From Flavobacteriales bacterium UBA952 (GTDB lineage: Bacteria > Bacteroidota > Bacteroidia > Flavobacteriales_D > Crocinitomicaceae), in assembly GCA_002293185.1 (NCBI GenBank), contig DBCS01000008.1, positions 62,001-126,000 of the forward strand: DNA of 64,000 nt. The letters are read 5' to 3'. Position numbers and translations under genes: made by a program. Below, piece after piece: positions 18,382 to 27,254 of this stretch (positions are counted from its first letter, which is position 1; each line of letters starts with the position of its first letter). A model generated the notes under the pieces. The model was not told where the DNA came from. It saw nothing but the letters and a program-made list of their open reading frames with translations, and made no database searches.

Positions 18382-19323
18382 TTAATGTTGCGCGGCCTTG
18401 AAGCGCTTAACAGCTTCGGTAAAGCGTGGCAGAACCTCAAAGGCATCTCCAATGATTCCGTAATCAGCGGCTTTAAAGAAAGGCGCCTCGGCATCGGTAT
18501 TGATGACAACAATGACTTTAGAACCATTGACGCCCGCAAGGTGCTGAATGGCACCAGAAATGCCGGCTGCAATGTATAGGTTCGGGCGAATAGCAACACC
18601 GGTTTGCCCAACGTGTTCGTGGTGAGGGCGCCAACCGATGTCGGCAACTGGCCGTGAACAAGCGGTGGCTGCGCCAAGGGCTGTGGCTAAATCTTCGACT
18701 ACTCCCCAGTTCTCAGGACCTTTGAGCCCGCGGCCTGCAGAAACAACGCGTTCAGCCTCTGGCAAAGGAATAGCGCCTTCTGGTTTTTTGGTGGCTTTAA
18801 CGGTAATGGCACTTGCGCCAGCTTGGCTGTCAAAAGCCTCTACGGCACAAGAAACGCTGTTGGCCTCTGGCTGAATACTATTGGGTAGCAAAGAAATAAT
18901 GCGTGTGGCGGAGTTGACTTGAACATATCCAAAAGCTTTACCAGAAAATACATTGACTTTTACATTGCCATTGGCCTCTGGCAGCGCAACTGCACCAGCA
19001 ACAAGTCCGGCTTTCAAGCGCACAGATAAGCGCGGCGCAACGGCTTTACCGATGAGGTCATGAGAAAAGATAATGGTTGCGGCGCCTATTTTTTGGGCGG
19101 CAGCCGCTACGAGCTTTACCAATTGGCTTGGGTCTTGACCGTCGAGGCTGCTGTCTTGATAAACGACAGACGCACCGTAGTTGCCGAGTGAAGCCAACAC
19201 CGATGCATCGGCACCACCGTTGGTGACAACTGCAACATCAGCGCCTAATTTTTTGGCGTAAGTGACGGTTTCTAAAGCTGCTTTAGACAAACCATTTGCT
19301 GAATTGATGTAAACGAGATTCAT
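18382..19323 (-). CDS. etfA: Electron transfer flavoprotein subunit alpha
   Basis: FAD-binding subunit of the ETF heterodimer, which collects electrons from acyl-CoA dehydrogenases and hands them to the quinone pool. At 313 residues it has the family length, and the C-terminal FAD domain is well conserved: VVSAGRGLKG, VGQTGVAIRPNLYIA and GISGAIQHLAG. It lies 11 bases after etfB. The nearby menA gene, for the menaquinone acceptor, makes a sensible neighbour. Confidence 0.95.
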   Translation of the reverse strand: MNLVYINSANGLSKAALETVTYAKKLGADVAVVTNGGADASVLASLGNYGASVVYQDSSLDGQDPSQLVKLVAAAAQKIGAATIIFSHDLIGKAVAPRLSVRLKAGLVAGAVALPEANGNVKVNVFSGKAFGYVQVNSATRIISLLPNSIQPEANSVSCAVEAFDSQAGASAITVKATKKPEGAIPLPEAERVVSAGRGLKGPENWGVVEDLATALGAATACSRPVADIGWRPHHEHVGQTGVAIRPNLYIAAGISGAIQHLAGVNGSKVIVVINTDAEAPFFKAADYGIIGDAFEVLPRFTEAVKRFKAAQH

Positions 19324-19334
19324 GGGCGTAAAGC

Positions 19335-20075
19335 TTAAATGACTTTGGCTTCGTTGTGCAAAAGCGCAACGAGCTCGTCGAGGTTATTTGGATCGATGAG
19401 TTTGACAGAAGATTTGGCTGCAGGCATGCTGTAGCTGCTGTAAGTGGTGAGTGCGTCTAGCGCTACCGGAGCCACCACATTGAGGGGTTTGGTGCGCGCA
19501 GCCATAATGCCGCGCATGTTTGGGATGCGCTGCTCGGCCATTCCTTTGGCACAGCTAATGACCACTGGCGTCTGCACCTCTACCTCTTGAAAACCGCCCA
19601 CAATTTCGCGCTCGGCTTTGACCGTAGCACCTTCTACATCTAGTTTGGCTGCCACTGAAATAAATGGAAGGTCGAGCGCTTCGGCGAGCATGCCGGCTAC
19701 TTGCGAGCCATTGTAGTCAATGGTTTCTTTGCCAGTGAGGATAAGGTCAAAACCTTTGCCCTTGGCATATTCGGCAATTTGCATGGCCGTAAAATAGGCG
19801 TCTGTGGCAGGCGCATCGATGCGAACGGCGTCGTCGGCACCAATAGCGAGAGCTTTGCGAATCACGGCGTCATCGGTGGCCGTACCAACGGTAATGATGG
19901 TAACGTTACCGCCTTGCGCTTCTTTGAGCTCAAGTGCACGCACTAAGGCATACCATTCGTCATAAGGGTTGACAATATATTGCACCCCGTTTTCGTCGAA
20001 TTGTGTATCACCATTAGTGAAAGCAATTTTAGAGGTGGTGTCTGGGGCTTTAGAAATACAAACAAGGATGTTCAT
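19335..20075 (-). CDS. etfB: Electron transfer flavoprotein subunit beta
   Basis: Partner of EtfA, with the AMP-binding fold. I start at 20075 (MNILVCISKAPDT), giving 246 residues; the earlier in-frame start at 20117 would run back into menA and adds no homologous sequence. Family motifs include VNPYDEWYALVRALELKE and the signature region LTGKETIDYNGSQVAGMLAE. Ten bases separate it from the menA stop. Confidence 0.95.
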   Translation of the reverse strand: MNILVCISKAPDTTSKIAFTNGDTQFDENGVQYIVNPYDEWYALVRALELKEAQGGNVTIITVGTATDDAVIRKALAIGADDAVRIDAPATDAYFTAMQIAEYAKGKGFDLILTGKETIDYNGSQVAGMLAEALDLPFISVAAKLDVEGATVKAEREIVGGFQEVEVQTPVVISCAKGMAEQRIPNMRGIMAARTKPLNVVAPVALDALTTYSSYSMPAAKSSVKLIDPNNLDELVALLHNEAKVI

Positions 20076-20085
20076 GAGTGTTGAT

Positions 20086-21000
20086 TTAATGCGGTGCAAA
20101 GTTAAGTAAAATTGCAAAAAGGATACTTGAAAAGAAGGTCAATAAGGCTACTTTTTTTAGTTCGGGGTCTAGGCTTGCCGGCGATTGGTTGTCGAGTATG
20201 CGCTTGAGGTGCAAAACGAAGCCCAAAGAGGGCAAAAGCGCTGCAAAAAGCCAGTAGTTATAGGTGTTAAACGCGAGCAAATACACTGTAAAAAACCAAG
20301 TAGCGAGGCCAACGCTTATCAAAAAAACATGATATAGCTTACCTCGCTCGTAGCCCAACTTAACGACCATAGTGCGCTTTTGCATTTGCGCATCGTTGTG
20401 AATGTCTCGGAGGTTATTGAGGTTCAAGACGGCCGTACTCCAGGCACCAATGCTTAAGGCCGGAAACAACACCAACCATTCAAAGCCTTCGCCGTATAGC
20501 CCAAACGCACCAATGACACTTACTAGGCCAAAAAAAACAAACACCATGATGTCTCCAAGCCCGCGGTAGCCATAGGCGTTTTTACCTATGGTGTAGGTAA
20601 TTGCCGCAGCAATGCAAGCAACGGCCAGAACAATGTAAAAATAAATAGCGTTGGCAGAAAGGTTGGGCACACTCAGTTTGATGAGGTAAAGTGCACTCAA
20701 TAAGGAGCAAACACCGACAACCCACATGCCCACTTTCATTTGAGCGGCAGATAATTGCCCACTTTGAATGGCACGTGCGGGGCCCACCCGCTGGGCATTG
20801 TCTGTACCTTTTTGGCTGTCGCCGAGGTCATTGGCAAAATTAGAAAGCACCTGAAAACCAATAGTGGTGAGCAAAGCAAAGCCAAAAATAAGGCCATCAA
20901 ATGCACCAATTAGCGCTGCCAAACCTGTACCAACAATAATTCCCGAAAGGGAGAGCGGAAGCGTTCTAAGGCGCGCCGCATGAAGCCATGCTTTGATCAT
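20086..21000 (-). CDS. menA: 1,4-dihydroxy-2-naphthoate polyprenyltransferase
   Basis: Membrane prenyltransferase (UbiA superfamily) that attaches the polyprenyl tail to 1,4-dihydroxy-2-naphthoate in menaquinone synthesis. It has 304 residues and about eight or nine membrane segments. The first Asp-rich motif, NFANDLGDSQKGTDN, and the second, NNLRDIHNDAQMQKRT, are present. It overlaps the DUF2480 stop by four bases and is followed closely by etfB. Confidence 0.92.
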   Translation of the reverse strand: MIKAWLHAARLRTLPLSLSGIIVGTGLAALIGAFDGLIFGFALLTTIGFQVLSNFANDLGDSQKGTDNAQRVGPARAIQSGQLSAAQMKVGMWVVGVCSLLSALYLIKLSVPNLSANAIYFYIVLAVACIAAAITYTIGKNAYGYRGLGDIMVFVFFGLVSVIGAFGLYGEGFEWLVLFPALSIGAWSTAVLNLNNLRDIHNDAQMQKRTMVVKLGYERGKLYHVFLISVGLATWFFTVYLLAFNTYNYWLFAALLPSLGFVLHLKRILDNQSPASLDPELKKVALLTFFSSILFAILLNFAPH

Positions 21001-21500
21001 TTCTTAAAAATTGGTACCGTGCTGCAGGGCTCGCCGTACATAATGGTTTTAACGAGGGGTTGAAGGAAGCGTACTAAATAAGACATGGCAAAGGCGGGGT
21101 CTTGGATGTCTGCGCAGCCTTTGATGATGACGCGCTGATCTTGTATGGTACTGATATCTATGGAGCAAATTTCTTCTTGAATCAGGGCTTTGGCGAGTTC
21201 TAGTTCTGTACCAACTTGGCTATATACGTTTTCTTTTTGCAAAGCCGAACTCACGAGCATGTAAGCCCATGTTGGAATAATCGCGTCAGTACTGCAGAAA
21301 ATAAATACGGCCTTTCCTTGATAAGCATTCCAGTTGTGGTCTTTGATCCAGGCCCTGAAGTCTTTTTCTTTGAGCACAAAACCCTGCCAGAGTTGTTCGG
21401 CGAGGTCTATGCCTACAAGTGGCATTTTGGGCTTAAAAGCTGCGAGGTCTAGCTGCACTAAACCGCTTTCCTTGACTTTATTTTTGATGAGATCTTCCAC
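20997..21500 (-). CDS. DUF2480 family protein
   Basis: A 167-residue protein matching the Bacteroidota family DUF2480, recognised from FVLKEKDFRAWIKDHNW, CSTDAIIPTWAYMLV, RVIIKGCAD and the C-terminal TIMYGEPCSTVPIFKK. Function is unknown. The conserved cysteines and short length hint at a small cytosolic protein; no signal peptide or membrane segment is present. Its stop overlaps the menA start (ATGA), and the rhomboid gene ends 9 bases upstream. Confidence 0.85.
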   Translation of the reverse strand: MEDLIKNKVKESGLVQLDLAAFKPKMPLVGIDLAEQLWQGFVLKEKDFRAWIKDHNWNAYQGKAVFIFCSTDAIIPTWAYMLVSSALQKENVYSQVGTELELAKALIQEEICSIDISTIQDQRVIIKGCADIQDPAFAMSYLVRFLQPLVKTIMYGEPCSTVPIFKK

Positions 21501-21509
21501 GTCCTAAAA

Positions 21510-22286
21510 TTAGTCGTTCTTTTTGTATTGGTAAACAACCACCACGGGCTTTTGGTTCTCTTGTTCGGGAGCCATTTGTTTTTCAAGTTCTTGTTGGGCT
21601 GCTAGTGCAGCTTGCTCTGCTTCAACGGCGCGTTGGAGGTCGCCTTCGAAGTCTGGAGGTTCGATGCCCAATTCTTTTTCTATTTCGTATTGATATTTAG
21701 GGCGTTGCGGGCCTTGCTTGCGGTAAACAATAGCTAAGATGATACCGACAATGAGCCCAGACAAATGCCCTTGCCAAGAAACGCGGGGCTGGGTAGGAAA
21801 GATGCCCCAAATCATGGAGCCGTAAAGAAAAATGATAAATAAGGACAGCGCTTGTAGAGGCAAATATTTGCGCAGCACGCCAGAGGTAAATAAAAAACCA
21901 GCCAATGCATAAATGACACCGCTCATGCCAATGTGAATGGCGCCGTTGCTACCACCAATAAACCACAAACCAAGGCCAGTAAAGATCCATGAAAACAGAA
22001 ATACACGCCAAGCAACGGCCTTATACGAATAGAACAAAAGTGTCAGCAACAAAAATGTCGGCAAGCTATTATTGAGGATATGCTTGATATCGTTGTGCGC
22101 ATGTATCCAGGGCATCCAAATAATGCCGCGCAAACCGCGGGTGCTGAGCGCCTCTAAACCGTAGCGCTGTAAATCTGTGGTAAAAAGGAAGTCGGCCCAA
22201 TAACTTAACCACATAATGACGAGCACCAATAGCGCCGGCAACATGGCTGGTTTGAGGCTATATTCAAAATTGGGCTCAGGTCTCAT
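21510..22286 (-). CDS. Rhomboid family intramembrane serine protease
   Basis: A polytopic membrane protease of 258 residues. The catalytic serine lies in GMSGVIYAL (about residue 125) and the histidine in WQGHLSGLI (about residue 173). Conserved loop residues include HNDIKHILNNSLP. A cytosolic tail from about residue 190 is rich in Gln, Glu and Ala (coiled-coil-like). Substrates are unknown. It is followed closely by DUF2480-menA. Confidence 0.9.
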   Translation of the reverse strand: MRPEPNFEYSLKPAMLPALLVLVIMWLSYWADFLFTTDLQRYGLEALSTRGLRGIIWMPWIHAHNDIKHILNNSLPTFLLLTLLFYSYKAVAWRVFLFSWIFTGLGLWFIGGSNGAIHIGMSGVIYALAGFLFTSGVLRKYLPLQALSLFIIFLYGSMIWGIFPTQPRVSWQGHLSGLIVGIILAIVYRKQGPQRPKYQYEIEKELGIEPPDFEGDLQRAVEAEQAALAAQQELEKQMAPEQENQKPVVVVYQYKKND

Positions 22287-22306
22287 GCCCCCAATAAGTC
22301 AAGTTT

Positions 22307-22340
22307 TATGCCACGTGATTTTTGCTGACAGAGTGGCATA
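22307..22340. repeat. 8-bp inverted repeat between sixA and the rhomboid gene
   Basis: TATGCCAC (22307-22314) and GTGGCATA (22333-22340) form a perfect inverted repeat with an 18-base spacer. It sits in the only gap of more than 50 bases in this minus-strand run and lacks a T-tract, so it is either a weak RNA hairpin or a protein-binding site for a promoter of the rhomboid-DUF2480-menA-etf run. Confidence 0.35.
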
Positions 22341-22342
22341 TG

Positions 22343-22813
22343 TCACAACACCCGAAACATAGCCAAAATACTTCCGGTATCTTGTGAGATGTAGGCACTG
22401 TCTTCAAAGGGGAATTCCATGCTGATGAAGCCACAGGTTTTGAGTGCATGGGGAGGGTGGGCTAAATTCATCACGAGGTCACTGAGGCCTTCGTTGTGGC
22501 CAACTACTAAAATTTCTTCTGAGCTATTTTGGGCACAAATCAGTTTCAATATTTCTTCCTTTTCAGCTAAGTAAAGTTCATCGATGAATTGAATACTGGC
22601 TTCAGACCACAAACCTTGGAATTCAGCCAAAGTTTGGCGTGTACGCATGGCGCTCGAGCACAAAACTATTTTTGGATCAATAGGTTGCTCCTCCAGGAAG
22701 GTTTTGAGATCGGTAATTTGTTGATACCCTTCAGGCAATAGTTCACGATCGAAGTCTTTACCAGAGGGGGAAACTTGGTTGGTTTTTGCGTGGCGTAGGA
22801 GGTGGAGTTTCAT
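22343..22813 (-). CDS. SixA-like histidine phosphatase
   Basis: A 156-residue member of the histidine phosphatase (phosphoglycerate mutase-like) superfamily. The catalytic RHA motif is in LHLLRHAKT near residue 8, an arginine follows in AMRTRQTL, and the second histidine is in VVGHNEGLSDLV. In E. coli, SixA acts on phosphohistidine proteins; a role here is not shown. It follows vanZ by 7 bases. Confidence 0.88.
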   Translation of the reverse strand: MKLHLLRHAKTNQVSPSGKDFDRELLPEGYQQITDLKTFLEEQPIDPKIVLCSSAMRTRQTLAEFQGLWSEASIQFIDELYLAEKEEILKLICAQNSSEEILVVGHNEGLSDLVMNLAHPPHALKTCGFISMEFPFEDSAYISQDTGSILAMFRVL

Positions 22814-22820
22814 AAGCTTT

Positions 22821-23189
22821 CTATTTCACCAACCGTTCATACTTCCCCCTTGTGTAAATCACAATGCCAAGTATGACACCCGTTGTGTTGGCCAGGGCGT
22901 CCCAAAGGGAGGGTTGGCGGCCGGGGATGAGGCCTTGGCCAAATTCTAAGAAGATGCCAAAGAAAATCATCGTGAAAATGAGCAGCCACAGCGGCCAGCG
23001 TTGGAAGACGATAAGCGTGTTGAGGCTCAAAATGGCATAGGCGAAGGTGTGGCCAATTTTGTCATTGCCATAGACCTGGAAATTCATGTTGGCTGGCGGA
23101 AGCAAGGAAAGAATGATAATTCCGATGACGGTTAAGATCCAGGTAATTCGAAAGAAAAGTTTCCAGTTGATTGCTTTCACTTTTTCCAT
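22821..23189 (-). CDS. VanZ family small membrane protein
   Basis: A 122-residue protein with three to four hydrophobic segments and the VanZ-like signature DKIGHTFAYAILSL and LEFGQGLIPGRQPSLWDALANTTGV. Function in most bacteria is unknown. It overlaps the rfbC 3' end by 13 bases, so it is translated as part of the nucleotide-sugar run. Confidence 0.85.
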   Translation of the reverse strand: MEKVKAINWKLFFRITWILTVIGIIILSLLPPANMNFQVYGNDKIGHTFAYAILSLNTLIVFQRWPLWLLIFTMIFFGIFLEFGQGLIPGRQPSLWDALANTTGVILGIVIYTRGKYERLVK

Positions 23190-23719
23190 TCTTCAAGCGT
23201 AGGCAGAATGGCATCTTTTTCAGAGAGGAGGATTTCTGAAGAAGGAATTTGCCAGTCTATGCCGAGTGCAGGGTCGTTGTACAAAATGCCGCCTTCGTGG
23301 GCCTTGCTGTAAACGTTGTCTACTTTATAGGCAAAAACGGCGCTTTCTGACAGCACCACAAAACCATGCGCAAAACCCCTCGGGATGAAAAACTGCTTCT
23401 TGTTGGCTTCGCTTAAAATTGTATGATGGTGTTTTCCAAAGGTAGGTGAGTTTGGGCGGATGTCTACAACAACATCCAACACTTCACCTTGTAAAACACG
23501 TACCAATTTGGCTTGCGCAAATTCGCCTTCCTGGAAATGCAAACCGCGCAAAACCCCACGGCTAGATTTTGATTCGTTGTCTTGCACAAAAGTAGTGGGT
23601 GCTATATTTTCATCAAACCAACTTTGCTTGAAAGATTCCATGAAATAACCACGGGCATCTTCAAAAACGTTTGGTTCTAATTCAAAAAGCCCTTCAAAGT
23701 GAGTAGCAATTACTTTCAT
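23177..23719 (-). CDS. rfbC: dTDP-4-dehydrorhamnose 3,5-epimerase
   Basis: Third step of dTDP-L-rhamnose synthesis: epimerises dTDP-4-keto-6-deoxyglucose at C3 and C5. The cupin fold of 180 residues shows the family motifs FVQDNESKSSRGVLRGLHFQ (catalytic His in the last part), KLVRVLQGEVLDVVVDIR and IPRGFAHGFVVLSE. It overlaps rfbA by four bases. The final reductase RfbD is not found next to it. Confidence 0.95.
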   Translation of the reverse strand: MKVIATHFEGLFELEPNVFEDARGYFMESFKQSWFDENIAPTTFVQDNESKSSRGVLRGLHFQEGEFAQAKLVRVLQGEVLDVVVDIRPNSPTFGKHHHTILSEANKKQFFIPRGFAHGFVVLSESAVFAYKVDNVYSKAHEGGILYNDPALGIDWQIPSSEILLSEKDAILPTLEEWKK

Positions 23720-24591
23720 TTGTCAAAACGTTTGAGTAGGTATTGCCCATAGCCAGTTTTTGAAAGGTCTTTGGCAAGTTTTACGACTTGTTCTTTATTG
23801 ATATAACCCATTTCATAGGCGATTTCTTCCAAGCACGCAATTTTGAGGCCCTGGCGTTTTTCGATGGTTTGGATAAAACCTCCGGCCTCTAATAAAGAGT
23901 CGTGTGTGCCGGTATCTAGCCATGCAAAGCCCCTACCTAAAAGTTCTACACGCAAGTTACCTTGATGTAAATAGTGCTCATTGACGGTCGTGATTTCTAG
24001 TTCGCCTCTGTGCGAAGGCTTGATTTGCTGGGCAACCTGCACCACATCATTGGTATAAAAATAAAGCCCAACTACGGCGTAGTTAGATTTAGGCTCATTG
24101 GGTTTTTCTTCAATGGAAATGACTTTTCCGTTGGCATCAAACTCTGCCACACCATAGCGCTCTGGGTCCGAGACCCAATAGCCAAATACGGTAGAAGCGC
24201 GCTCTTCTTGCACGTTGGCCACGGCCTTCTGCAAGAGTTTAGAGAGGCCCTGGCCGTAAAAAATGTTGTCTCCGAGTACCAAACAGACGTCGTCTGCGCC
24301 GATGAAATCTTTGCCAATGATAAACGCTTGGGCCAAGCCGTCTGGTGAGGGTTGTTCGGCGTAGCTAAATTGGAGGCCGAGTTCTTCACCAGAGCCTAAC
24401 AACTTCTTGAAAAAAGGAAGGTCATCTGGGGTAGAGATGATGAGGATTTCTTGAATGCCCGCCAACATGAGTACCGAAATAGGGTAGTAGATCATGGGTT
24501 TGTCGTAGATGGGCAAGAGTTGCTTTGAAACTCCTTTGGTAATTGGGTGCAAGCGCGTGCCAGACCCTCCGGCTAATACAATTCCTTTCAT
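23716..24591 (-). CDS. rfbA: Glucose-1-phosphate thymidylyltransferase
   Basis: Makes dTDP-glucose from dTTP and glucose-1-phosphate. I start at 24591 (MKGIVLAGGSGTRLHP), which places the nucleotide-binding loop at the N-terminus as in the family and gives 291 residues; the longer in-frame start would run into rfbB. Other motifs: YDKPMIYYPISVLMLAGI, LGDNIFYG and FAWLDTGTHDSLL. It begins one base after the rfbB stop. Confidence 0.96.
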   Translation of the reverse strand: MKGIVLAGGSGTRLHPITKGVSKQLLPIYDKPMIYYPISVLMLAGIQEILIISTPDDLPFFKKLLGSGEELGLQFSYAEQPSPDGLAQAFIIGKDFIGADDVCLVLGDNIFYGQGLSKLLQKAVANVQEERASTVFGYWVSDPERYGVAEFDANGKVISIEEKPNEPKSNYAVVGLYFYTNDVVQVAQQIKPSHRGELEITTVNEHYLHQGNLRVELLGRGFAWLDTGTHDSLLEAGGFIQTIEKRQGLKIACLEEIAYEMGYINKEQVVKLAKDLSKTGYGQYLLKRFDK

Positions 24592-24592
24592 T

Positions 24593-25651
24593 TTACCTGT
24601 TTGAATACATTTGTTCGTAATAAGTTTGATACGCACCACTGGTAACTTTGGCAACCCATTCTTGGTTGTTGAGGTACCAATCTACGGTGTTGTTGAGGCC
24701 TTGCTCAAAGGTGATAGATGGTTTCCAGTTAAGTTCGGTCTCTAGTTTGGTGGCGTCAATCGCGTAGCGCTTGTCGTGGCCAGCGCGGTCGGTAACAAAG
24801 GTGATTAATTTTTCAGATTCTCCTTTTTCTCGTTTTAATTTTTGATCCATCAACTGACAAAGAAAATGAACCAATTCGAGGTTGGTCCATTCATTGAGGC
24901 CGCCTACGTTGTAAGATTCACCAACACGCCCTTTGTGAAAGATGGTATCAATAGCGCTGGCGTGGTCCTCGACCCAAAGCCAATCTCTGATGTTGTCGCC
25001 TTTGCCATAAACAGGTAGTGGTTTTTCATTGATGATGTTGTGGATCATCAGCGGAATGAGTTTTTCAGGGAAGTGATGCGAACCATAATTGTTAGAGCAA
25101 TTGCTCATTTTGACAGGCAAGCCATAGGTGTGGTAATACGCACGCACGAAGTGGTCCGAAGACGCTTTGGAGGCAGAGTAAGGGCTGCGCGGGTCATAAG
25201 GCGTCGTTTCTTCAAACAAGCCGGTATCGCCTAAGCTGCCATAAACTTCATCTGTAGAGACATGATGAAAAACGTGACCGCTTTCTTTGCCCCAAGCAGC
25301 GCGTGCGGCTTGTAAGAGTTGCACGGTGCCCACAACGTTGGTCATGACAAATTCCATTGGGCCTTCTATGCTGCGGTCTACGTGGCTTTCTGCTGCCAAA
25401 TGAATGACGTCTGTAATTTGGTGGCTTTCAAAAATGCGCTTGAGCGCTGCTGCATCGCAAATATCGGCTCTTTCAAAACGATAATTGGGTGCTTGGTCAA
25501 TGTCTTGAAGGTTTTCGAGGTTGCCCGCATAGGTGAGCTTATCTAGGTTGACTACCAAGTAGTCAGGGTAGTTTTTGACCAACCTACGCACTAAATGGGA
25601 GCCAATAAAACCAGCGCCGCCTGTAATGAGTATGTGTTTTTGGTAGGTCAT
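24593..25651 (-). CDS. rfbB: dTDP-glucose 4,6-dehydratase
   Basis: Extended short-chain dehydrogenase of 352 residues converting dTDP-glucose to the 4-keto-6-deoxy intermediate. It shows the Rossmann loop GGAGFIGSHLVRRL, STDEVYGSLGD, the active YSASKAS (Tyr and Lys), and NNYGSHHFPEKLIPLMI. It lies 6 bases after the Gfo/Idh gene. Confidence 0.96.
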   Translation of the reverse strand: MTYQKHILITGGAGFIGSHLVRRLVKNYPDYLVVNLDKLTYAGNLENLQDIDQAPNYRFERADICDAAALKRIFESHQITDVIHLAAESHVDRSIEGPMEFVMTNVVGTVQLLQAARAAWGKESGHVFHHVSTDEVYGSLGDTGLFEETTPYDPRSPYSASKASSDHFVRAYYHTYGLPVKMSNCSNNYGSHHFPEKLIPLMIHNIINEKPLPVYGKGDNIRDWLWVEDHASAIDTIFHKGRVGESYNVGGLNEWTNLELVHFLCQLMDQKLKREKGESEKLITFVTDRAGHDKRYAIDATKLETELNWKPSITFEQGLNNTVDWYLNNQEWVAKVTSGAYQTYYEQMYSNR

Positions 25652-25657
25652 CTATAT

Positions 25658-26686
25658 TTATTCTTTATTCATTTCGATATCTCGAACTGCATATATGCGT
25701 TCAATGATTTCAACTACCTTGAGGCCCTCAAGGGCATTGGTGGTTGGTGCGGTGCGGCCATTGAGTGTGTCAATAACGTTCGTAATGACATAATTGTGGT
25801 TGGCAGCAGAGCCTTTGTAAGGGCCGTAGTCATTGCCAGGGTTGGTTGGGGCCAATTCGGGCATTTCATAGCCAGTAATGTTGCATACCTCTACTTCGTT
25901 CATGTATTGCCCACCAATTTTTACCGAGCCGTTTTTGCCGATGATCGTCATCGATGACTCTAGGTTTTGGTTGGCCACAGAAGTTGAGTAGTTGAGGCAA
26001 CCCATACCGCCGTTGATGAAATCGAAACTCACAAAACCGGAGTCCTCAAAATCGGTGTAGTCTTTGTGGTTGAAGTCGGCAAATTTGCCTTGAATGTTGC
26101 CGATATCGCCAAAGAGCCAATACATGATGTCAATGAAATGGCTGAATTGCGTAAAGAGCGTGCCGCCGTCCAAATCTTTGGTGCCTTTCCAGCCACCTGC
26201 TTTGTAATAGCGCTCGTCTCGGTTCCAGTAGCAATTGAGCTGCACCATATAGATATCGCCAAGTACTTTGCGGTCGATGAGGTCTTTGATCCAGACAGAA
26301 GGCGGCGAGTAGCGGTTTTGCATCACGCAAAATACTTGCTTGGAGGCTTGCAATGCTTTGTAAATGACTTGCTCGCAGCTTTCTTTGCTAAGGCCCATCG
26401 GTTTTTCGCATACGACGTGTTTGCCGGCTTCGAGGGCTTTGATAGACTGCTCGGCGTGCAAGCCGTTTGGGGTGCAAATATTGACTACGTCAAAAGCGAG
26501 CTCACTATTTAATAATGCTTGTATATCTGTAAAAAAGGGCACGCCGAAGTCTTGGGCCTCGCAGGCTTCTAGGCCACGCGGGTCTACGAGCGCTACGAGC
26601 TCGCCTTCTGCGTCGCGGCGTATCATTTCGGCGTGGCGCTTGCCGATATGCCCGGCGCCAACTACGGCAAATTTGATATTACTCAT
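25658..26686 (-). CDS. Gfo/Idh/MocA oxidoreductase, WbpB/WlbA-like (UDP-GlcNAcA 3-dehydrogenase candidate)
   Basis: NAD(P)-dependent sugar dehydrogenase of 342 residues, with VVGAGHIGKRHAEMI at the N-terminus, the catalytic-region motif CEKPMGLS (about residues 93-100) and the C-terminal fold containing DGGTLFTQFSHFIDIMYWLFGD. In the Wbp/Wlb pathways the homologue oxidises C3 of UDP-GlcNAcA. The assignment rests on the neighbours: a WbpD-like acetyltransferase, overlapping by 8 bases, and a WbpE-like aminotransferase a few genes upstream. Confidence 0.85.
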   Translation of the reverse strand: MSNIKFAVVGAGHIGKRHAEMIRRDAEGELVALVDPRGLEACEAQDFGVPFFTDIQALLNSELAFDVVNICTPNGLHAEQSIKALEAGKHVVCEKPMGLSKESCEQVIYKALQASKQVFCVMQNRYSPPSVWIKDLIDRKVLGDIYMVQLNCYWNRDERYYKAGGWKGTKDLDGGTLFTQFSHFIDIMYWLFGDIGNIQGKFADFNHKDYTDFEDSGFVSFDFINGGMGCLNYSTSVANQNLESSMTIIGKNGSVKIGGQYMNEVEVCNITGYEMPELAPTNPGNDYGPYKGSAANHNYVITNVIDTLNGRTAPTTNALEGLKVVEIIERIYAVRDIEMNKE

Positions 26687-27254
26687 CTATTCTGGTTACG
26701 GTTGCGTTGTTCAGTTGGTATTGTTGGCCACTTTCTGGGCAAATGGCGCGCCCTGCTGTGTCAAAATTCAGGCGCTGCCCGAATTCAGACATCCAGCCAA
26801 TTTGCCTTGCGGGGTTGCCCACCACCAACGCATAGGCCGGAATTTCTTTGGTTACCACCGCACCTGCGCCAATAAAGGCAAAGGCGCCAATGTTATGGCC
26901 GCAAACAATAGTGGCGTTGGCCCCAATGCTGGCGCCTTTCCCTACATGCGTTTGTAAATAGCTGTCTTTGCGGTTCACGGCACTGCGCGGGTTGAGCACA
27001 TTGGTGAACACACAACTTGGCCCTAAAAAGACGTCGTCGGCGCAGCTGACACCCGTGTAAATACTGACGTTGTTTTGCACCTTGACATTTTTGCCCAAAA
27101 CGACTTCAGGGGAAATCACGACATTTTGCCCAATATTGCAGTTTTCGCCAAGTTGGCAACCCGGCATCAAATGCGAGAAGTGCCAAATCTTGGTGCCGGC
27201 GCCAATTTGGCAACCGTCGTCAATGACAGCAGTAGGGTGGGCAAAATAGCTCAT
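26679..27254 (-). CDS. WbpD/WlbB-like N-acetyltransferase (left-handed beta-helix)
   Basis: A hexapeptide-repeat acyltransferase of 191 residues that in known pathways acetylates the 3-amino group of UDP-GlcNAc3NA. Repeats fill residues 10-150, with FTNVLNPRSAVNRKD, GKGASIGANATIVCG and AGAVVTKEIPAYALVVGNPA. The tail GWMSEFGQRLNFD and AICPESGQQYQL is typical of WbpD-type proteins, which makes the call better than a generic acyltransferase. It is coupled to the SDR gene upstream: the shared base at 27254 is the end of that stop and this start. Confidence 0.88.
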   Translation of the reverse strand: MSYFAHPTAVIDDGCQIGAGTKIWHFSHLMPGCQLGENCNIGQNVVISPEVVLGKNVKVQNNVSIYTGVSCADDVFLGPSCVFTNVLNPRSAVNRKDSYLQTHVGKGASIGANATIVCGHNIGAFAFIGAGAVVTKEIPAYALVVGNPARQIGWMSEFGQRLNFDTAGRAICPESGQQYQLNNATVTRIDE

